A DNA stretch of 64,000 nucleotides from assembly GCF_000612665.1 (NCBI RefSeq), contig NZ_HG942052.1, positions 38,608 to 102,607 of the forward strand. Reading direction: 5' to 3'. Source of the DNA: Neobacillus dielmonensis. Lineage in GTDB: Bacteria > Bacillota > Bacilli > Bacillales > Cytobacillaceae. The notes beneath the pieces are model-generated. The model was not told the DNA's origin, searched no databases, and was given only the letters and a program-made list of their open reading frames with translations. Below are positions 1 through 8,705 of this stretch, in pieces. Numbering within the stretch: the first letter of the stretch is position 1; each line of letters opens with the position of its first letter. Position numbers and translations under genes: made by a program.

Positions 1-526
1 ATGCCTTTCCAATATTCCCCTTCAAATGTGAATATTTCTTTAGTGCCGGATAACCATGGGCAGGCAGCATCTCTGAATGGGTATAAATATTAATGCCTTT
101 GCCTTCGGTTTGCTTTAATAGTTCCTCTAAAGCAAATAAATTGTGACCTGTTACAACAATAGATTTACCTTCTATTTTATTTTGGCTTACACGGATAGGC
201 TGTGGGATCCCTAACCTTTCAGTATGTGCTTTATCTAAAAGCTCCATCACACGTACCGCTGATTGCCCTACTCTCATTGCCATGTCAATATGTTCTTGTA
301 GATTAAAGTTAGAATTGGTTAATGTCATATACAATGCCTCATGAGTCACCGCGTCAACAAATGAATCGGTATATCCCAATTGATTGGCATGGGTACGGTA
401 GGCTGCGATTCCCTTTAATCCAAAGATAATGGTATCTTGCAAGCTAGCTATCGTTTCATCTTTTCCGCAAACACCAATCACATTACAGCCTCCGGTTGGT
501 GTCTGTTCACATTGATAACAAAACAT
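1..526 (-). CDS. hcp: Hydroxylamine reductase / hybrid cluster protein (partial)
   Basis: Only the N-terminal 175 residues are in the window; the gene runs off the left edge. The protein starts [10 protein letters not shown] and has cysteines at residues 3, 6, 14 and 20 (C-x2-C-x7-C-x5-C), the N-terminal iron-sulfur ligand pattern of hybrid cluster proteins. These cytoplasmic Fe-S-O proteins act in nitrosative stress, with NO reductase and hydroxylamine reductase activities reported. The ATG at 526 has a GAGGGAAGG ribosome binding site just upstream. A TGTGA-N6-TCACA box sits 74 bp before the start, so oxygen-limited or NO-responsive activation by an Fnr/Crp-family protein is likely. The missing C-terminal part, with the hybrid cluster ligands, cannot be checked. 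Confidence 0.93.
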   Translation of the reverse strand, partial: MFCYQCEQTPTGGCNVIGVCGKDETIASLQDTIIFGLKGIAAYRTHANQLGYTDSFVDAVTHEALYMTLTNSNFNLQEHIDMAMRVGQSAVRVMELLDKAHTERLGIPQPIRVSQNKIEGKSIVVTGHNLFALEELLKQTEGKGINIYTHSEMLPAHGYPALKKYSHLKGNIGKA

Positions 527-571
527 GGCCTTCCCTCGCTCTCGTTAATTTCCTTCGTTAATTTCCTTTAA

Positions 572-615
572 AGCATACCGTTACTGCGATTGTAATTTAT
601 GTGATTTACATCACA
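572..615 (-). promoter_or_regulatory. Fnr-type activated promoter of hcp
   Basis: A perfect palindrome TGTGATTTACATCACA lies at 600-615, matching the Fnr/Crp-family consensus TGTGA-N6-TCACA. On the minus strand a TATGCT -10 hexamer is at 577-572. With a start point near 566 the palindrome is centred at -41.5, the geometry of a class II activator site. No good -35 hexamer is present, as expected for an activator-dependent promoter. The site could also act on the divergent Hsp20 gene. Confidence 0.75.
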
Positions 616-726
616 CGAAGAACAATGTTCACATTTTTGTCATAGATTCATGGCTCCCAATTCGTAACCTGATTGGGTATCTCGGCATATATTATGATGT
701 GAATTTTTGTAGATGGGGGTACTAGT

Positions 727-1212
727 ATGTCAAATCTTCCAAGTAACAAAAACAACGGAAAGAATTCATTTTCTGAGCCCTTTGGTGATATATTTAAATC
801 TATTAATCAATTTTTTAATGAACAGCCGGTGAGAGGTTTTCTGCAATCCATCGATGAGTTTTTTAATACCCCATTCCCATTTCAGCCAGGGTTCCAGGTA
901 AATACTGCAGAAACAAAAGATGAGTATATTGTATCGGCCGAACTCCCTGGTGTTAAAAGGGAACAAATCCATTTGAACACAGCAGGAAATTACTTAACCA
1001 TTACCATTGATAATAAGGAACTTGAAACAACAGAAGACGATCAAAATCAAATTTACCGCCGAAAATATGTACACCAGCAATCCTCTCGTACGGTTGTTTT
1101 GCCTACTGCTATTAATGAAGAAAAAATTAAAGCCTCTTATCGTGATGGGCTATTGAAGATTCGGATTCCGCGTGAAAAAGGAAATGTGATTCAAATAGAA
1201 GCAGAGGATTAA
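727..1212 (+). CDS. Small heat shock protein, Hsp20 / alpha-crystallin family
   Basis: A 161-residue ATP-independent holdase that binds unfolding proteins in the cytoplasm. The N-terminal ~55 residues are Phe/Asn/Pro rich, as in the variable arm of this family. The alpha-crystallin domain follows (about 57-150), with the typical AELPGVKREQI strand near the start and a DGLLKIRIP strand near the end. The AGATGGGGG site 9 bases before the ATG decides the start. Expressed alone, with a terminator right behind it. A GGGTAT sequence at 675-680 resembles a sigma-B -10, but I see no matching -35, so general stress control is only a guess. The region before it is shared with the hcp promoter. Confidence 0.9.
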   Translation: MSNLPSNKNNGKNSFSEPFGDIFKSINQFFNEQPVRGFLQSIDEFFNTPFPFQPGFQVNTAETKDEYIVSAELPGVKREQIHLNTAGNYLTITIDNKELETTEDDQNQIYRRKYVHQQSSRTVVLPTAINEEKIKASYRDGLLKIRIPREKGNVIQIEAED

Positions 1213-1233
1213 TGAATGACTATAATAGTTGAA

Positions 1234-1260
1234 AAGACGGCTAATGTAGCCGTCTTTTTT
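1234..1260 (+). terminator. Intrinsic terminator after hsp20
   Basis: AAGACGGCT, loop AATGT, AGCCGTCTT followed by a run of T. The stem lies between the convergent hsp20 and yppG genes and has a short A run on the other side, so it may also stop yppG transcripts. Confidence 0.9.
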
Positions 1261-1807
1261 ATACCTTAAACATTCCCCCGAAGCCTTTTACCAGCGAACT
1301 GACTTGCGAAACGGCATTTACCATTTGGCCAGCTGTGTTTATCATTTTATTAAAATCAATCGATCCATCCTGCGACTTAAATGAGTTCATAAGCGATTGT
1401 ACACCGCTTGGCTGCTTTGGTATGAAACTTTGTTTAGGGTATGGATTCATGATTCCGTACCCGTTCATTTGCATATAGGGCTGAGAATAAGATTCTTCCT
1501 TTGGCTGCAACGGGTTTTGAAATAAAAACTGAGAATCCTTTTGTGTGTATGGTTGACCTGACATTCCCACGTAGGGTGTTCCAAAACCAGGTTGATGATT
1601 TTGGAAAAAGGGCTGCGCTACCTGCGAGGGATAAGGATATTGCTGTAAATTCATCCACCCATTGGCAGCAACTTGTGGATAATATGGGTACGTTTGCTGG
1701 CGGAATTCAGAAGGGGGATTCCACGCTTGACCAATGAAATTCGGCTGCATCACTTGTCCCGGATATCCATTTAAAAAGCGATTATTAGGCCTCATGGTAC
1801 CAGACAT
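1259..1807 (-). CDS. yppG: YppG-like protein, Gln/Asn/Pro/Tyr rich
   Basis: About 182 residues. The first ~120 are low complexity, rich in Q, N, P, Y, F and G with repeated YP and QP pairs. The C-terminal ~45 residues form a more regular amphipathic segment (GSIDFNKMINTAGQMVNAV... and a final VKGFGGMFKV) characteristic of the YppG-like family. No enzyme motif is present. The composition resembles spore coat proteins, and the gene sits next to the yppF/yppE cluster as in B. subtilis. ATG 1807 is preferred over TTG 1813 because AGAGGAG is 10 bases before it. Function unknown; a spore surface role is inference from composition only. Confidence 0.8.
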   Translation of the reverse strand: MSGTMRPNNRFLNGYPGQVMQPNFIGQAWNPPSEFRQQTYPYYPQVAANGWMNLQQYPYPSQVAQPFFQNHQPGFGTPYVGMSGQPYTQKDSQFLFQNPLQPKEESYSQPYMQMNGYGIMNPYPKQSFIPKQPSGVQSLMNSFKSQDGSIDFNKMINTAGQMVNAVSQVSSLVKGFGGMFKV

Positions 1808-1991
1808 GGGCAAACATCTCCTCTTTATTTATCTGCTACACAGTATGAAGATTCCCCCTGATAGGTGATAAAAAAAGATAATAGTTGTTGTCAAATCCGC
1901 GTGAAATTTGTCTAAAGTTTAAATTTTATAAAAACTAAAAATCATTCGTTTCTATGTTACGATAAGGAAAATGATGAAGGAGGAGTATACC

Positions 1992-2198
1992 ATGGACATT
2001 CGCGATTTAAAAAGTAAGTTTTTACATTCCCGGGACTATAGTACTGAGGACGTAAATGCACTAATGGATTTTGCTAAGAAAGCCTACATTCATAATGAAA
2101 TTACGATTAAAGAATATCGACAACTTGTCCGTGAATTAGAAAGCCTAGGCGCCAAACTGCCAGCCGAGGAAGACTCCCTCATCGAGAATACTAAATAG
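1992..2198 (+). CDS. yppF: YppF-like small protein
   Basis: A 68-residue, mostly helical charged protein (MDIRDLKSKF...). It matches YppF in size, in its LMDFAKKAYI-like helix and in its place between yppG and yppE. The ATG at 1992 is chosen because AAGGAGGA (1977-1984) is 7 bases upstream; the ATGATG at 1971 lies upstream of that ribosome binding site. No signal peptide or membrane segment. No function is known. Confidence 0.75.
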   Translation: MDIRDLKSKFLHSRDYSTEDVNALMDFAKKAYIHNEITIKEYRQLVRELESLGAKLPAEEDSLIENTK

Positions 2199-2202
2199 AA
2201 TG

Positions 2203-2234
2203 AAAAAAGAGATGCTGCGTTGCATCTCTTTTTT
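2203..2234. terminator. Bidirectional terminator between yppF and yppE
   Basis: A long stem, AAAAAAGAGATGC / GCATCTCTTTTTT with a 6-base loop, symmetric with A and T runs on both sides. It separates convergent genes and touches the yppE stop codon. Confidence 0.92.
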
Positions 2235-2589
2235 AATGATTTATTTCTTTTATTACTTCTTCAAGAAAATATTTAATCGTTCGGTTTGCATTTAAGAACA
2301 ACGCTTTACTTGTTCCGGGAAAAAAAGCCTGAATCGAATTCCGTTCGATATGATCCGAGATGGTCTCAATTTGATTTCTATGAATATGCTTGGGAGATTT
2401 TTTTTCCACCCAATCCTTCATCATGACCTGCCATTCATCTTTTACAGATTTCACCTTGTCAGCAAAAGGTTTTACGACCTGATAAAAATCCTGCTCCTTT
2501 TGAGTTTCCCGTACTTCCTGAAAATATTTTAAACACAACTGGTTATATGTTAAAAGTTCTTCTGTTAAATTTAGGAGTTGTTCCTCCAT
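2233..2589 (-). CDS. yppE: YppE family protein (DUF1798)
   Basis: A 118-residue all-helical cytoplasmic protein, close to the size of B. subtilis YppE. Visible features are an acidic N-terminal helix (MEEQLLNLTEELLTYNQ), a central basic region and a C-terminal helix ending IKEINH. ATG 2589 is chosen because GAAGGGGAA stands just before it and the protein then begins like its homologues; the longer frame from 2631 has no such site. A structure-only family with no assigned activity. Confidence 0.8.
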   Translation of the reverse strand: MEEQLLNLTEELLTYNQLCLKYFQEVRETQKEQDFYQVVKPFADKVKSVKDEWQVMMKDWVEKKSPKHIHRNQIETISDHIERNSIQAFFPGTSKALFLNANRTIKYFLEEVIKEINH

Positions 2590-2662
2590 TATTTCCCCTT
2601 CAATCCTTATAAATAAGAGAGCAAAAACCAATTTTGCTACTATTATTTAATTTTAACCAGAT

Positions 2663-2932
2663 TCAAAAGCCCAATTCAAGTTTTAAGGATTGAGACACAC
2701 TGGCAGTACGAGGTTTGATTATGATGCTGCCTTCAAAGCAGGAAGGATTATTATTCTCCAGGATAGCGAGTTTACTGGAAGACTCAGCTATTTTTCTATG
2801 CTCTTCCATATCAAGCTCACAGCGCTTAGCTGAGAATGATGTCTTAAGAACCACATCTAACTCTTCCAATTGATCATAAATTCCCGTCAGTTTGGCTAAA
2901 AGTCTTTCTTTACTACTTTGTGGTTTAATCAT
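2663..2932 (-). CDS. Hypothetical small protein
   Basis: An 89-residue protein I do not recognise. It begins with a charged helix (KPQSSKERLLAKLTGIYDQLEEL), then has a Cys/Met/His-containing middle and a Ser-rich end. No membrane segment or signal peptide. GGAGGG lies 6 bases before the ATG at 2932; the preceding TTG at 2935 is the alternative start. By position between yppE and yppC it could be the counterpart of yppD, but I cannot confirm the family. It has its own upstream region of about 250 bp shared with divergent sspM. Confidence 0.6.
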   Translation of the reverse strand: MIKPQSSKERLLAKLTGIYDQLEELDVVLKTSFSAKRCELDMEEHRKIAESSSKLAILENNNPSCFEGSIIIKPRTASVSQSLKLELGF

Positions 2933-3143
2933 CAAAAACCCTCCTATTGTGGTTATATGGCTGAAAGTTATTTCCCTTACTGTTCAACTACAGAACATAT
3001 TTCCAGGTCCAAGACTAAATGGTTTATTAACTAATTCTCCCTCCCTTTTAAGCTTCCTTCATGATTGACAAAACTAGAAGTGTTTCGCTAAAGAAAGTGG
3101 CAAACTGGCATTTCCTTAACCCTTTTTCGACATCTTCCCTACC

Positions 3144-3172
3144 GCATGAAAAGTACAATTTCGTGCAAACTA
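3144..3172 (+). promoter_or_regulatory. Candidate sigma-G promoter of sspM
   Basis: GCATG at 3144-3148 (matching the -35 pattern GYATR) is followed after 17 bases by CAAACTA at 3166-3172 (one mismatch from CATnnTA). This fits forespore expression of a small acid-soluble spore protein. Confidence 0.55.
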
Positions 3173-3190
3173 GTGGTGGAGGTGTTTTTA

Positions 3191-3301
3191 ATGGCTAAAA
3201 AAAGTCGGCAAACCAAGAATCAAGCTAAGCCGCCAGAACCTGAAAAAAAGACTGGATACGGCGATAAAAAGCTGGAAGGACCAAATAGCCCAGCTGAATA
3301 A
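3191..3301 (+). CDS. sspM: Small acid-soluble spore protein M
   Basis: A 36-residue basic, Lys/Gln/Pro-rich protein (MAKKSRQTKNQ...). The ending DKKLEGPNSPAE closely resembles the DKKLGGPNRP end of B. subtilis SspM as I remember it. GGTGGAGGTG lies 6 bases before the ATG. It is flanked by a sigma-G-like promoter and a strong terminator, so it is a single-gene unit. The product is expected in the forespore core; minor SASPs of this class have no clear individual phenotype. Confidence 0.75.
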   Translation: MAKKSRQTKNQAKPPEPEKKTGYGDKKLEGPNSPAE

Positions 3302-3302
3302 G

Positions 3303-3335
3303 GTGAAAAAGCAAGGGCAATCCTTGCTTTTTCAC
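3303..3335. terminator. Bidirectional terminator between sspM and yppC
   Basis: A 14-bp perfect stem, GTGAAAAAGCAAGG / CCTTGCTTTTTCAC, loop GCAAT, starting just after the sspM stop codon and ending just before the yppC stop on the other strand. Confidence 0.92.
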
Positions 3336-3337
3336 TT

Positions 3338-4309
3338 TTATTTATGAATTTCCATTAGGTTTTTTAGTGAGACTAGTAATTGCAATTGATTTGATTTCTC
3401 ATAGTACCAATCAGTAAGCTGAATGGGATGTTTGAACCGGGCAGGGGCATGCAGCCAAAGTGGCGATACAAACCGCTCCTTGCTCCAGTCAATATATACA
3501 TGCTGCTGGTGTTCCACAATAGGGAAGGTTTTACGCAGAATAGGGGTTCTTCCAGCAGATCTTGTTTTAAAATACTGTTCATAATCAAACCGTGAACCAG
3601 TATGGGGGGTTTTTTCTGCAAACTCAAAAAAATGAGGAAAAAGCCGGGGATGAAATAAAATTCTCACTAATCTTTTTCCCAGCTCTATCCTCTTGGAAAG
3701 AGATTTAAACCCACTAACACTTGCCCCATACACCTCGCCCCCACATGTTGGAAATAGCACGCAGCTAAAATGAAACCAATCTTGAAAATTAAATATAAAT
3801 GAATGGAACACCTTTTTTTTATAAACAGGATGCTCAATGACCGGATCTTGAATCACATTCTGTTCATTGATAATCAATGCTGTCGTAAGTCTACCGTTAT
3901 CTTTGGTCTGCCAATAACGTTCCCATTCCTTTTGCATGAACCGGGAGACATGGAATAAGGGAAGTAAATGAAACAGTGGACGGTTCAGTTTCGTCGAATA
4001 TTGATAGAGCATTAACTGAGGATAGGCATCATGAAAAATAAGCCAATTGGCCCGTTCGTAAGTCATAAACAGCCTCTTTCTGACTTCAGGGGCAAGAAGC
4101 TGGGGGAAAATTGATCCCTCCAAATCACACATATTCCAACCGCCATTCCTTGATACCATGCTGGCTAGGAAGGACCAAATAATTTCTGGATATCTTTTAA
4201 AAAAGGAAAAATAGGCATTTGTTCGCGAAATATTATCAATATTCTTCTTGCTTGTTTCCGCTTGAATTTGACTAACAATGTTCTGCTCGTGTAATGTAAG
4301 ATGATTCAT
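3338..4309 (-). CDS. yppC: DUF2515 family protein YppC
   Basis: 323 residues, the size of B. subtilis YppC. Trp-, Phe- and Tyr-rich throughout (for example WSFLASMVSRNGGWNMCD and FHSFIFNFQDWFHF), with basic stretches but no clear signal peptide or membrane helix. The start has AAAGGAA upstream. Divergent from recU across ~190 bp, as in B. subtilis. Function unknown; no catalytic motif that I can name. Confidence 0.82.
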   Translation of the reverse strand: MNHLTLHEQNIVSQIQAETSKKNIDNISRTNAYFSFFKRYPEIIWSFLASMVSRNGGWNMCDLEGSIFPQLLAPEVRKRLFMTYERANWLIFHDAYPQLMLYQYSTKLNRPLFHLLPLFHVSRFMQKEWERYWQTKDNGRLTTALIINEQNVIQDPVIEHPVYKKKVFHSFIFNFQDWFHFSCVLFPTCGGEVYGASVSGFKSLSKRIELGKRLVRILFHPRLFPHFFEFAEKTPHTGSRFDYEQYFKTRSAGRTPILRKTFPIVEHQQHVYIDWSKERFVSPLWLHAPARFKHPIQLTDWYYEKSNQLQLLVSLKNLMEIHK

Positions 4310-4498
4310 TTGGTTTTTTCCTTTATAATTTTAATAGTTTATCAGATAAATTATTTTAAAGCTCTCTAAGAAAAATGGTTCATTTCTTTTCTTCGCATTA
4401 ACGGTACAATTAATATTAGAATTCGCAACCTGGTTTATTTTATTCACCCGTTTTTACTTGTTTTTGTTTAAAAGGGATGGCTTAAAGAGGTGCATATC

Positions 4499-5104
4499 AT
4501 GAGTGTCAATTACCCTAACGGAAAAAAATATGTTCAAAGACAAATAGAGCCTAAATTATTGGTCAACAATCAAAAGAATGGTACTTTTAGTAATCGCGGA
4601 ATGACGCTTGAAGAAGACATAAACGAAACCAATCAATACTACCTAGAACAAAAAATTGCCGTCATTCATAAAAAACCAACTCCCATTCAAATTGTCCAAG
4701 TTGATTATCCTAAACGGAGTGCTGCTGTCATAAAAGAGGCTTATTTTAAGCTGGCTTCTACCACAGATTACAATGGTGTTTATAAAGGAAAATATATCGA
4801 TTTTGAGGCCAAGGAAACACAAAATCCAACATCTTTTCCGTTGAAGAATTTTCATCAGCATCAAATTACCCATATGGAGCAAGTGTTGAGCCATGGAGGA
4901 ATTTGCTTTGTCATTATTAGGTTTACCAAGTTTGATGAGGTTTACCTGCTGAGTGCACAGCACTTATTGTTCTACTGGAATAGAATGACTGGCGGGGGCA
5001 GAAAGTCTATTACCAAACAAGAAATTGAAGAGAATGGTCATTATATCCCATTGGGATATCAACCTAGAATAGACTACATTAAAGTTATAGAAGATCAGGT
5101 TTGA
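4499..5104 (+). CDS. recU: Holliday junction resolvase RecU
   Basis: 201 residues. RecU binds and cleaves four-way DNA junctions during recombination repair and chromosome segregation. Seen directly: the [19 protein letters not shown]-terminal block, [15 protein letters not shown], and the active-site segment [20 protein letters not shown], whose Asp, Glu and Lys match the metal-binding nuclease residues. ATG 4499 is used because AAAGAGG lies 8 bases before it; the in-frame GTG at 4490 overlaps that site. Stop-to-start gap to ponA is 16 bp, the conserved recU-ponA operon linking recombination and wall synthesis genes. Confidence 0.96.
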   Translation: MSVNYPNGKKYVQRQIEPKLLVNNQKNGTFSNRGMTLEEDINETNQYYLEQKIAVIHKKPTPIQIVQVDYPKRSAAVIKEAYFKLASTTDYNGVYKGKYIDFEAKETQNPTSFPLKNFHQHQITHMEQVLSHGGICFVIIRFTKFDEVYLLSAQHLLFYWNRMTGGGRKSITKQEIEENGHYIPLGYQPRIDYIKVIEDQV

Positions 5105-5120
5105 AAGGAAGGAATTTCCA

Positions 5121-7643
5121 ATGGCTGAACAATTTCAATCAAGAGAGGAACGCCGTAAGAAACTCCAGACATCTGGCAAACCAAAAATCAAGAAAAAAAA
5201 GGGAGGACTTGTAAAAAGGATATTCCTACTTTTGGTCATTATTGGATTTGTCGGATTACTCGCCGGTGTGGGTACATTCGCTTACTTGGTGAAGGATGCA
5301 CCTGAACTAGATCCCAAATTATTAAAAGATCCTATCCCTTCCAAGATCTTAGATAAAAACAACAAACCCATTACCGAGGTGGGCGCTGTAAATCGAGAAT
5401 ATGTCAGCTATGAGGATATCCCGAAAGTGCTAGAAAATGCCATCTTAGCGACAGAGGACTACCGATTTTATCAGCACCATGGGATAGACCCGATCCGATT
5501 AGGAGGAGCGATTATCGCAAACTTCAGGGAAGGATTTGGTGCAGAAGGTGGCAGTACCATTACCCAGCAGGTAGTCAAGAACTCGTTTCTGACACATGAG
5601 AAAACCATTAAGCGAAAGGTTCAAGAAGCTTGGCTGGCTTATCAGCTCGAACAAAAATATACGAAGCATCAAATATTCGAAATGTATGTCAATAAGGTCT
5701 TTGTTTCTGAAAACAGTTTTGGAATGGCCACAGCAGCTAAAATCTATTATGGTAAAGAGTTAAAAGATTTATCCTTGCCAGAAGCCGCCCAAATTGCCGG
5801 AATGCCGCAAAGCCCAAATAATTACAATCCATTTACCAATCCAGTTTTAGCAGAGAAACGACGGAACATTGTCTTAACACTAATGGAGCAGCATGGGTTT
5901 ATTTCAAGGAAGGAAATGGAAGAAGCAAAAAAGCTAAAAGTGGCTGATGCAGTTTTAAAACCCGAACAGAGAACTACCAATGACAAACCATATGATGCAT
6001 TTATCGACCAGGTCATCGCTGAGGTAAATCATAATACTAACTTTGATATTAATATAGATGGGTTAACCATTCATACAACGTTAGATTCTGATGCCCAATT
6101 ATACGTTGATAAAATATTGAATACAGATCAGATTATAAAGTTTCCAGATGATCAATTTCAGGCAGGTATTGTCTTGCTTGATACAAGTACAGGTGAAATT
6201 CGAGCAATTGGCGGAGGCAGAAACAGGCAGAAACGCGGCTTTAACTATGCCATCCAATCTCAACGTCAGCCTGGTTCTACCATTAAACCTGTTCTTGACT
6301 ATGCACCCGCCATCGAATATTTAAACTGGGGAACTTATCAAATGATCGAGGACAAACCGATTACGTACTCGACAGGTAAAAAGTTTGGAAATTGGGATTC
6401 TAAGTATTTGGGACCAATGACCATTCGAACCGCCCTGCAATTATCGCGAAATACCCCGGCTGTACAAGCATTACAACAGGTAGGGCTGGATAGAGCAAAA
6501 GATTTCGCTGTCAACATAGGGATACCGTTAAAGGAAATTTATGAGTCTTATGCGATTGGCGGTTTCGGCGGAAAAACGATTGGGGTATCTCCGCTTCAAA
6601 TGGCTGGTGCGTATAGTGCATTTGGCAATAATGGAATTTATAATAGCCCACACGCCGTTGTTAAAATAGAACTTCGAGATGGTACTGTTATTGATACAGC
6701 GCCTGAACCAAAGGTTGCTATGAAAGATTCTACAGCGTTTATGGTTACAAGTATGCTTAAAAGTGTCCTTGTATCACCTGGTACCGGAACCAGGGCCAAT
6801 GTTCCTGGATTACCCGTTGCAGGGAAGACCGGAACTACTAACTATTCGGCTGATGAAATGAAAGAATGGGGCATAACGAGCAGCAGTTCTGTTCCGGACG
6901 CTTGGTTTACTGGCTATTCTACCAAATTTACTGCCTCCATATGGACGGGGTACAGTGATCGTAAAATACCGATTGAGGCTAAGGGTGATAACCAAAGAAT
7001 TGCCCAAATGATTTTTAAAGACCTAATGACATTCGTGTCAAAAGATATTGAGACACCAGATTTCACAATGCCAAATAGTGTACAAAAGGTTAGGATCGAA
7101 AAGGGTTCCATGCCTCCTGCTCTTGCAAGTGAGTTCACTCCTGAAAGTGAAGTGATTACGGAATATAGTGTTAAGGGACATAGTCCTAAAACAGTTTCTG
7201 AAAAGTATAACAAGCTTGAAGCACCTGTTAACCCATCAGCAAGCTATGATGAAGCATCAAAACAAATCATCTTATCATGGGATTATAAAAATTCGGCTAA
7301 TTTGTCAGTCCAATTTGATATCACGTCCGATAACGGTACGGGTCCTAATCATACCGTACTAACAGAAAATCGCTTGACCGTTCCTGCCAACCCAGGTGAC
7401 AAATTTACGTTTACGATTACAGCTGTTAGTGGAGACAGAAAAAGTGATTCCGCAACCACAACGTTTGAGGTCCCCCTTCCTACTAAAGATAATGAGGGAA
7501 ATGATGAGGGGAATGGGAATGGGAACGATGGCAATCATGGTAATGAACCGGGACCGGGTAACGGCAATAGTCAAGGTACCGGGACAGTCACACCGCCAGT
7601 GATTATTCCAGGGACCCAAAGTGAACGCGGTAGCGGCACTTAA
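5121..7643 (+). CDS. ponA: Class A penicillin-binding protein 1
   Basis: 840 residues; a bifunctional peptidoglycan glycosyltransferase/transpeptidase anchored in the membrane. In order: a very basic cytoplasmic tail (1-30), one membrane helix (about 31-57), a GT51 domain with the catalytic Glu in TEDYRFYQHHGID (about E112) and GGSTITQQVVKN, then a transpeptidase domain with SxxK (S386-K389), SRN (442-444) and KTG (569-571). A fibronectin-III-like domain (about 700-790) and a Gly/Asn/Asp-rich tail follow. All active-site residues are intact. GGAAGGAA precedes the ATG. Cotranscribed with recU. Confidence 0.96.
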   Translation: MAEQFQSREERRKKLQTSGKPKIKKKKGGLVKRIFLLLVIIGFVGLLAGVGTFAYLVKDAPELDPKLLKDPIPSKILDKNNKPITEVGAVNREYVSYEDIPKVLENAILATEDYRFYQHHGIDPIRLGGAIIANFREGFGAEGGSTITQQVVKNSFLTHEKTIKRKVQEAWLAYQLEQKYTKHQIFEMYVNKVFVSENSFGMATAAKIYYGKELKDLSLPEAAQIAGMPQSPNNYNPFTNPVLAEKRRNIVLTLMEQHGFISRKEMEEAKKLKVADAVLKPEQRTTNDKPYDAFIDQVIAEVNHNTNFDINIDGLTIHTTLDSDAQLYVDKILNTDQIIKFPDDQFQAGIVLLDTSTGEIRAIGGGRNRQKRGFNYAIQSQRQPGSTIKPVLDYAPAIEYLNWGTYQMIEDKPITYSTGKKFGNWDSKYLGPMTIRTALQLSRNTPAVQALQQVGLDRAKDFAVNIGIPLKEIYESYAIGGFGGKTIGVSPLQMAGAYSAFGNNGIYNSPHAVVKIELRDGTVIDTAPEPKVAMKDSTAFMVTSMLKSVLVSPGTGTRANVPGLPVAGKTGTTNYSADEMKEWGITSSSSVPDAWFTGYSTKFTASIWTGYSDRKIPIEAKGDNQRIAQMIFKDLMTFVSKDIETPDFTMPNSVQKVRIEKGSMPPALASEFTPESEVITEYSVKGHSPKTVSEKYNKLEAPVNPSASYDEASKQIILSWDYKNSANLSVQFDITSDNGTGPNHTVLTENRLTVPANPGDKFTFTITAVSGDRKSDSATTTFEVPLPTKDNEGNDEGNGNGNDGNHGNEPGPGNGNSQGTGTVTPPVIIPGTQSERGSGT

Positions 7644-7647
7644 ACTA

Positions 7648-7684
7648 AAAAATCGTCTAGGAATTTGTCCTGGACGATTTTTTT
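7648..7684. terminator. Terminator of recU-ponA
   Basis: AAATCGTCTAGG / CCTGGACGATTT stem with one G-T pair and a T run after it. The ypoC stop codon on the opposite strand lies inside it, so it probably serves both directions. Confidence 0.9.
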
Positions 7685-8025
7685 ATGTTTTCTATAACAA
7701 ATAGTTTTTCCAATTCAACCATCAATTCCGAGAGCTGACGGTAAGAGTGAAATAAGTTTGGTCTGTTTCTGACGAACTCTAATCTTTCTTCTAGATTGAT
7801 TGGTATAACCGAAAACTCTTGATATGGGATCGGCTGCCTGGAAGCCGGTTGATCGTCTTGGCCATTCGTTATATACAAAAACCGAATAAAGAGGCCAATC
7901 CCCTGCTTCATCATAGCATCCACATTTTTAAAATCACGCTCTCTAAATAATCTTTCAAGATTATGTTTCATATCGGCCCATTCTTTAAGGATCCTTTTAG
8001 CAGCCGTTTCATCCCGATTAATCAT
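7657..8025 (-). CDS. ypoC: YpoC-like protein
   Basis: A 122-residue helical, basic protein. The start at ATG 8025 overlaps the nth stop by 8 bases and has GAGGGAAGG upstream within nth, so the two genes are translationally coupled. The frame continues to 8130, but that upstream part only mirrors nth. Its place behind nth and its size fit the YpoC family. No catalytic motif is seen; function unknown. Confidence 0.7.
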   Translation of the reverse strand: MINRDETAAKRILKEWADMKHNLERLFRERDFKNVDAMMKQGIGLFIRFLYITNGQDDQPASRQPIPYQEFSVIPINLEERLEFVRNRPNLFHSYRQLSELMVELEKLFVIENIKKSSRTNS

Positions 8026-8680
8026 CAGTATTGACCTTCCCTCGCATCCGTTTTTTGCCCTCTCTACATAGCTCCAATAATGGACAGGTTGGACATTGTG
8101 GATTTTGAGCCTTGCAATGGTACCTGCCAAAAAAAATTAACCGATGGTGTGTAATAGACCATTCGAATTGAGGAACCTTTTTCATTAACGTCTTTTCCAC
8201 TTCTAATACAGAATCTTTCCAGCGGCAAATTCCAAGACGTTTACTTACTCTTTCCACATGCGTATCGACAGCAATAGCTGGTATGCCAAAGGCCACTGAC
8301 ACAACCACATTTGCCGTCTTTCTGCCCACACCAGGCAGCTTTGTTAATTCATCTCGATCCTTTGGCAGTTGACCGTCATACTCATTTAATAGCATGCGGC
8401 ATAGACTTTGAATGTTCTTAGCCTTATTTCGATAAAGCCCGATTGAACGAATATCGTTTTGGAGTTCTTCGAGCGGGACATTTAGATAGTCCTCAGGAGT
8501 CTTATATTTCTTAAATAAATCCTTTGTTACCTTATTAACAAGCGCATCCGTACATTGTGCCGATAATGATACAGCGATCACAAGTTCAAATGGATTAGAA
8601 TGATTTAATTCACAGTGTGCATCTGGAAACATTTCTCCGATTTGGTCTAAACAAAAACGGACTTGCGAATTATTTAACAA
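8018..8680 (-). CDS. nth: Endonuclease III
   Basis: 220 residues; a DNA glycosylase/AP lyase for oxidised pyrimidines. A helix-hairpin-helix LPGVGRKTANVV carries the catalytic Lys at 121, and the catalytic Asp is at 139 (VDTHVERVSKRLG). Four cysteines at 189, 196, 199 and 205 give C-x6-C-x2-C-x5-C for a [4Fe-4S] cluster. All expected residues are present. In B. subtilis nth follows dnaD directly; here a short inverted-repeat element and the dnaD terminator lie between them, so nth-ypoC probably has its own promoter. Confidence 0.96.
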   Translation of the reverse strand: MLNNSQVRFCLDQIGEMFPDAHCELNHSNPFELVIAVSLSAQCTDALVNKVTKDLFKKYKTPEDYLNVPLEELQNDIRSIGLYRNKAKNIQSLCRMLLNEYDGQLPKDRDELTKLPGVGRKTANVVVSVAFGIPAIAVDTHVERVSKRLGICRWKDSVLEVEKTLMKKVPQFEWSITHHRLIFFGRYHCKAQNPQCPTCPLLELCREGKKRMRGKVNTDD

Positions 8681-8705
8681 CTTTTAATTCACCTTCTTCA
8701 GTTTA

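Noticed and set aside
674..680. Sigma-B -10-like GGGTAT before hsp20
   Set aside because: No GTTTAA-like -35 at 12-15 bases, so general stress control is not claimed.
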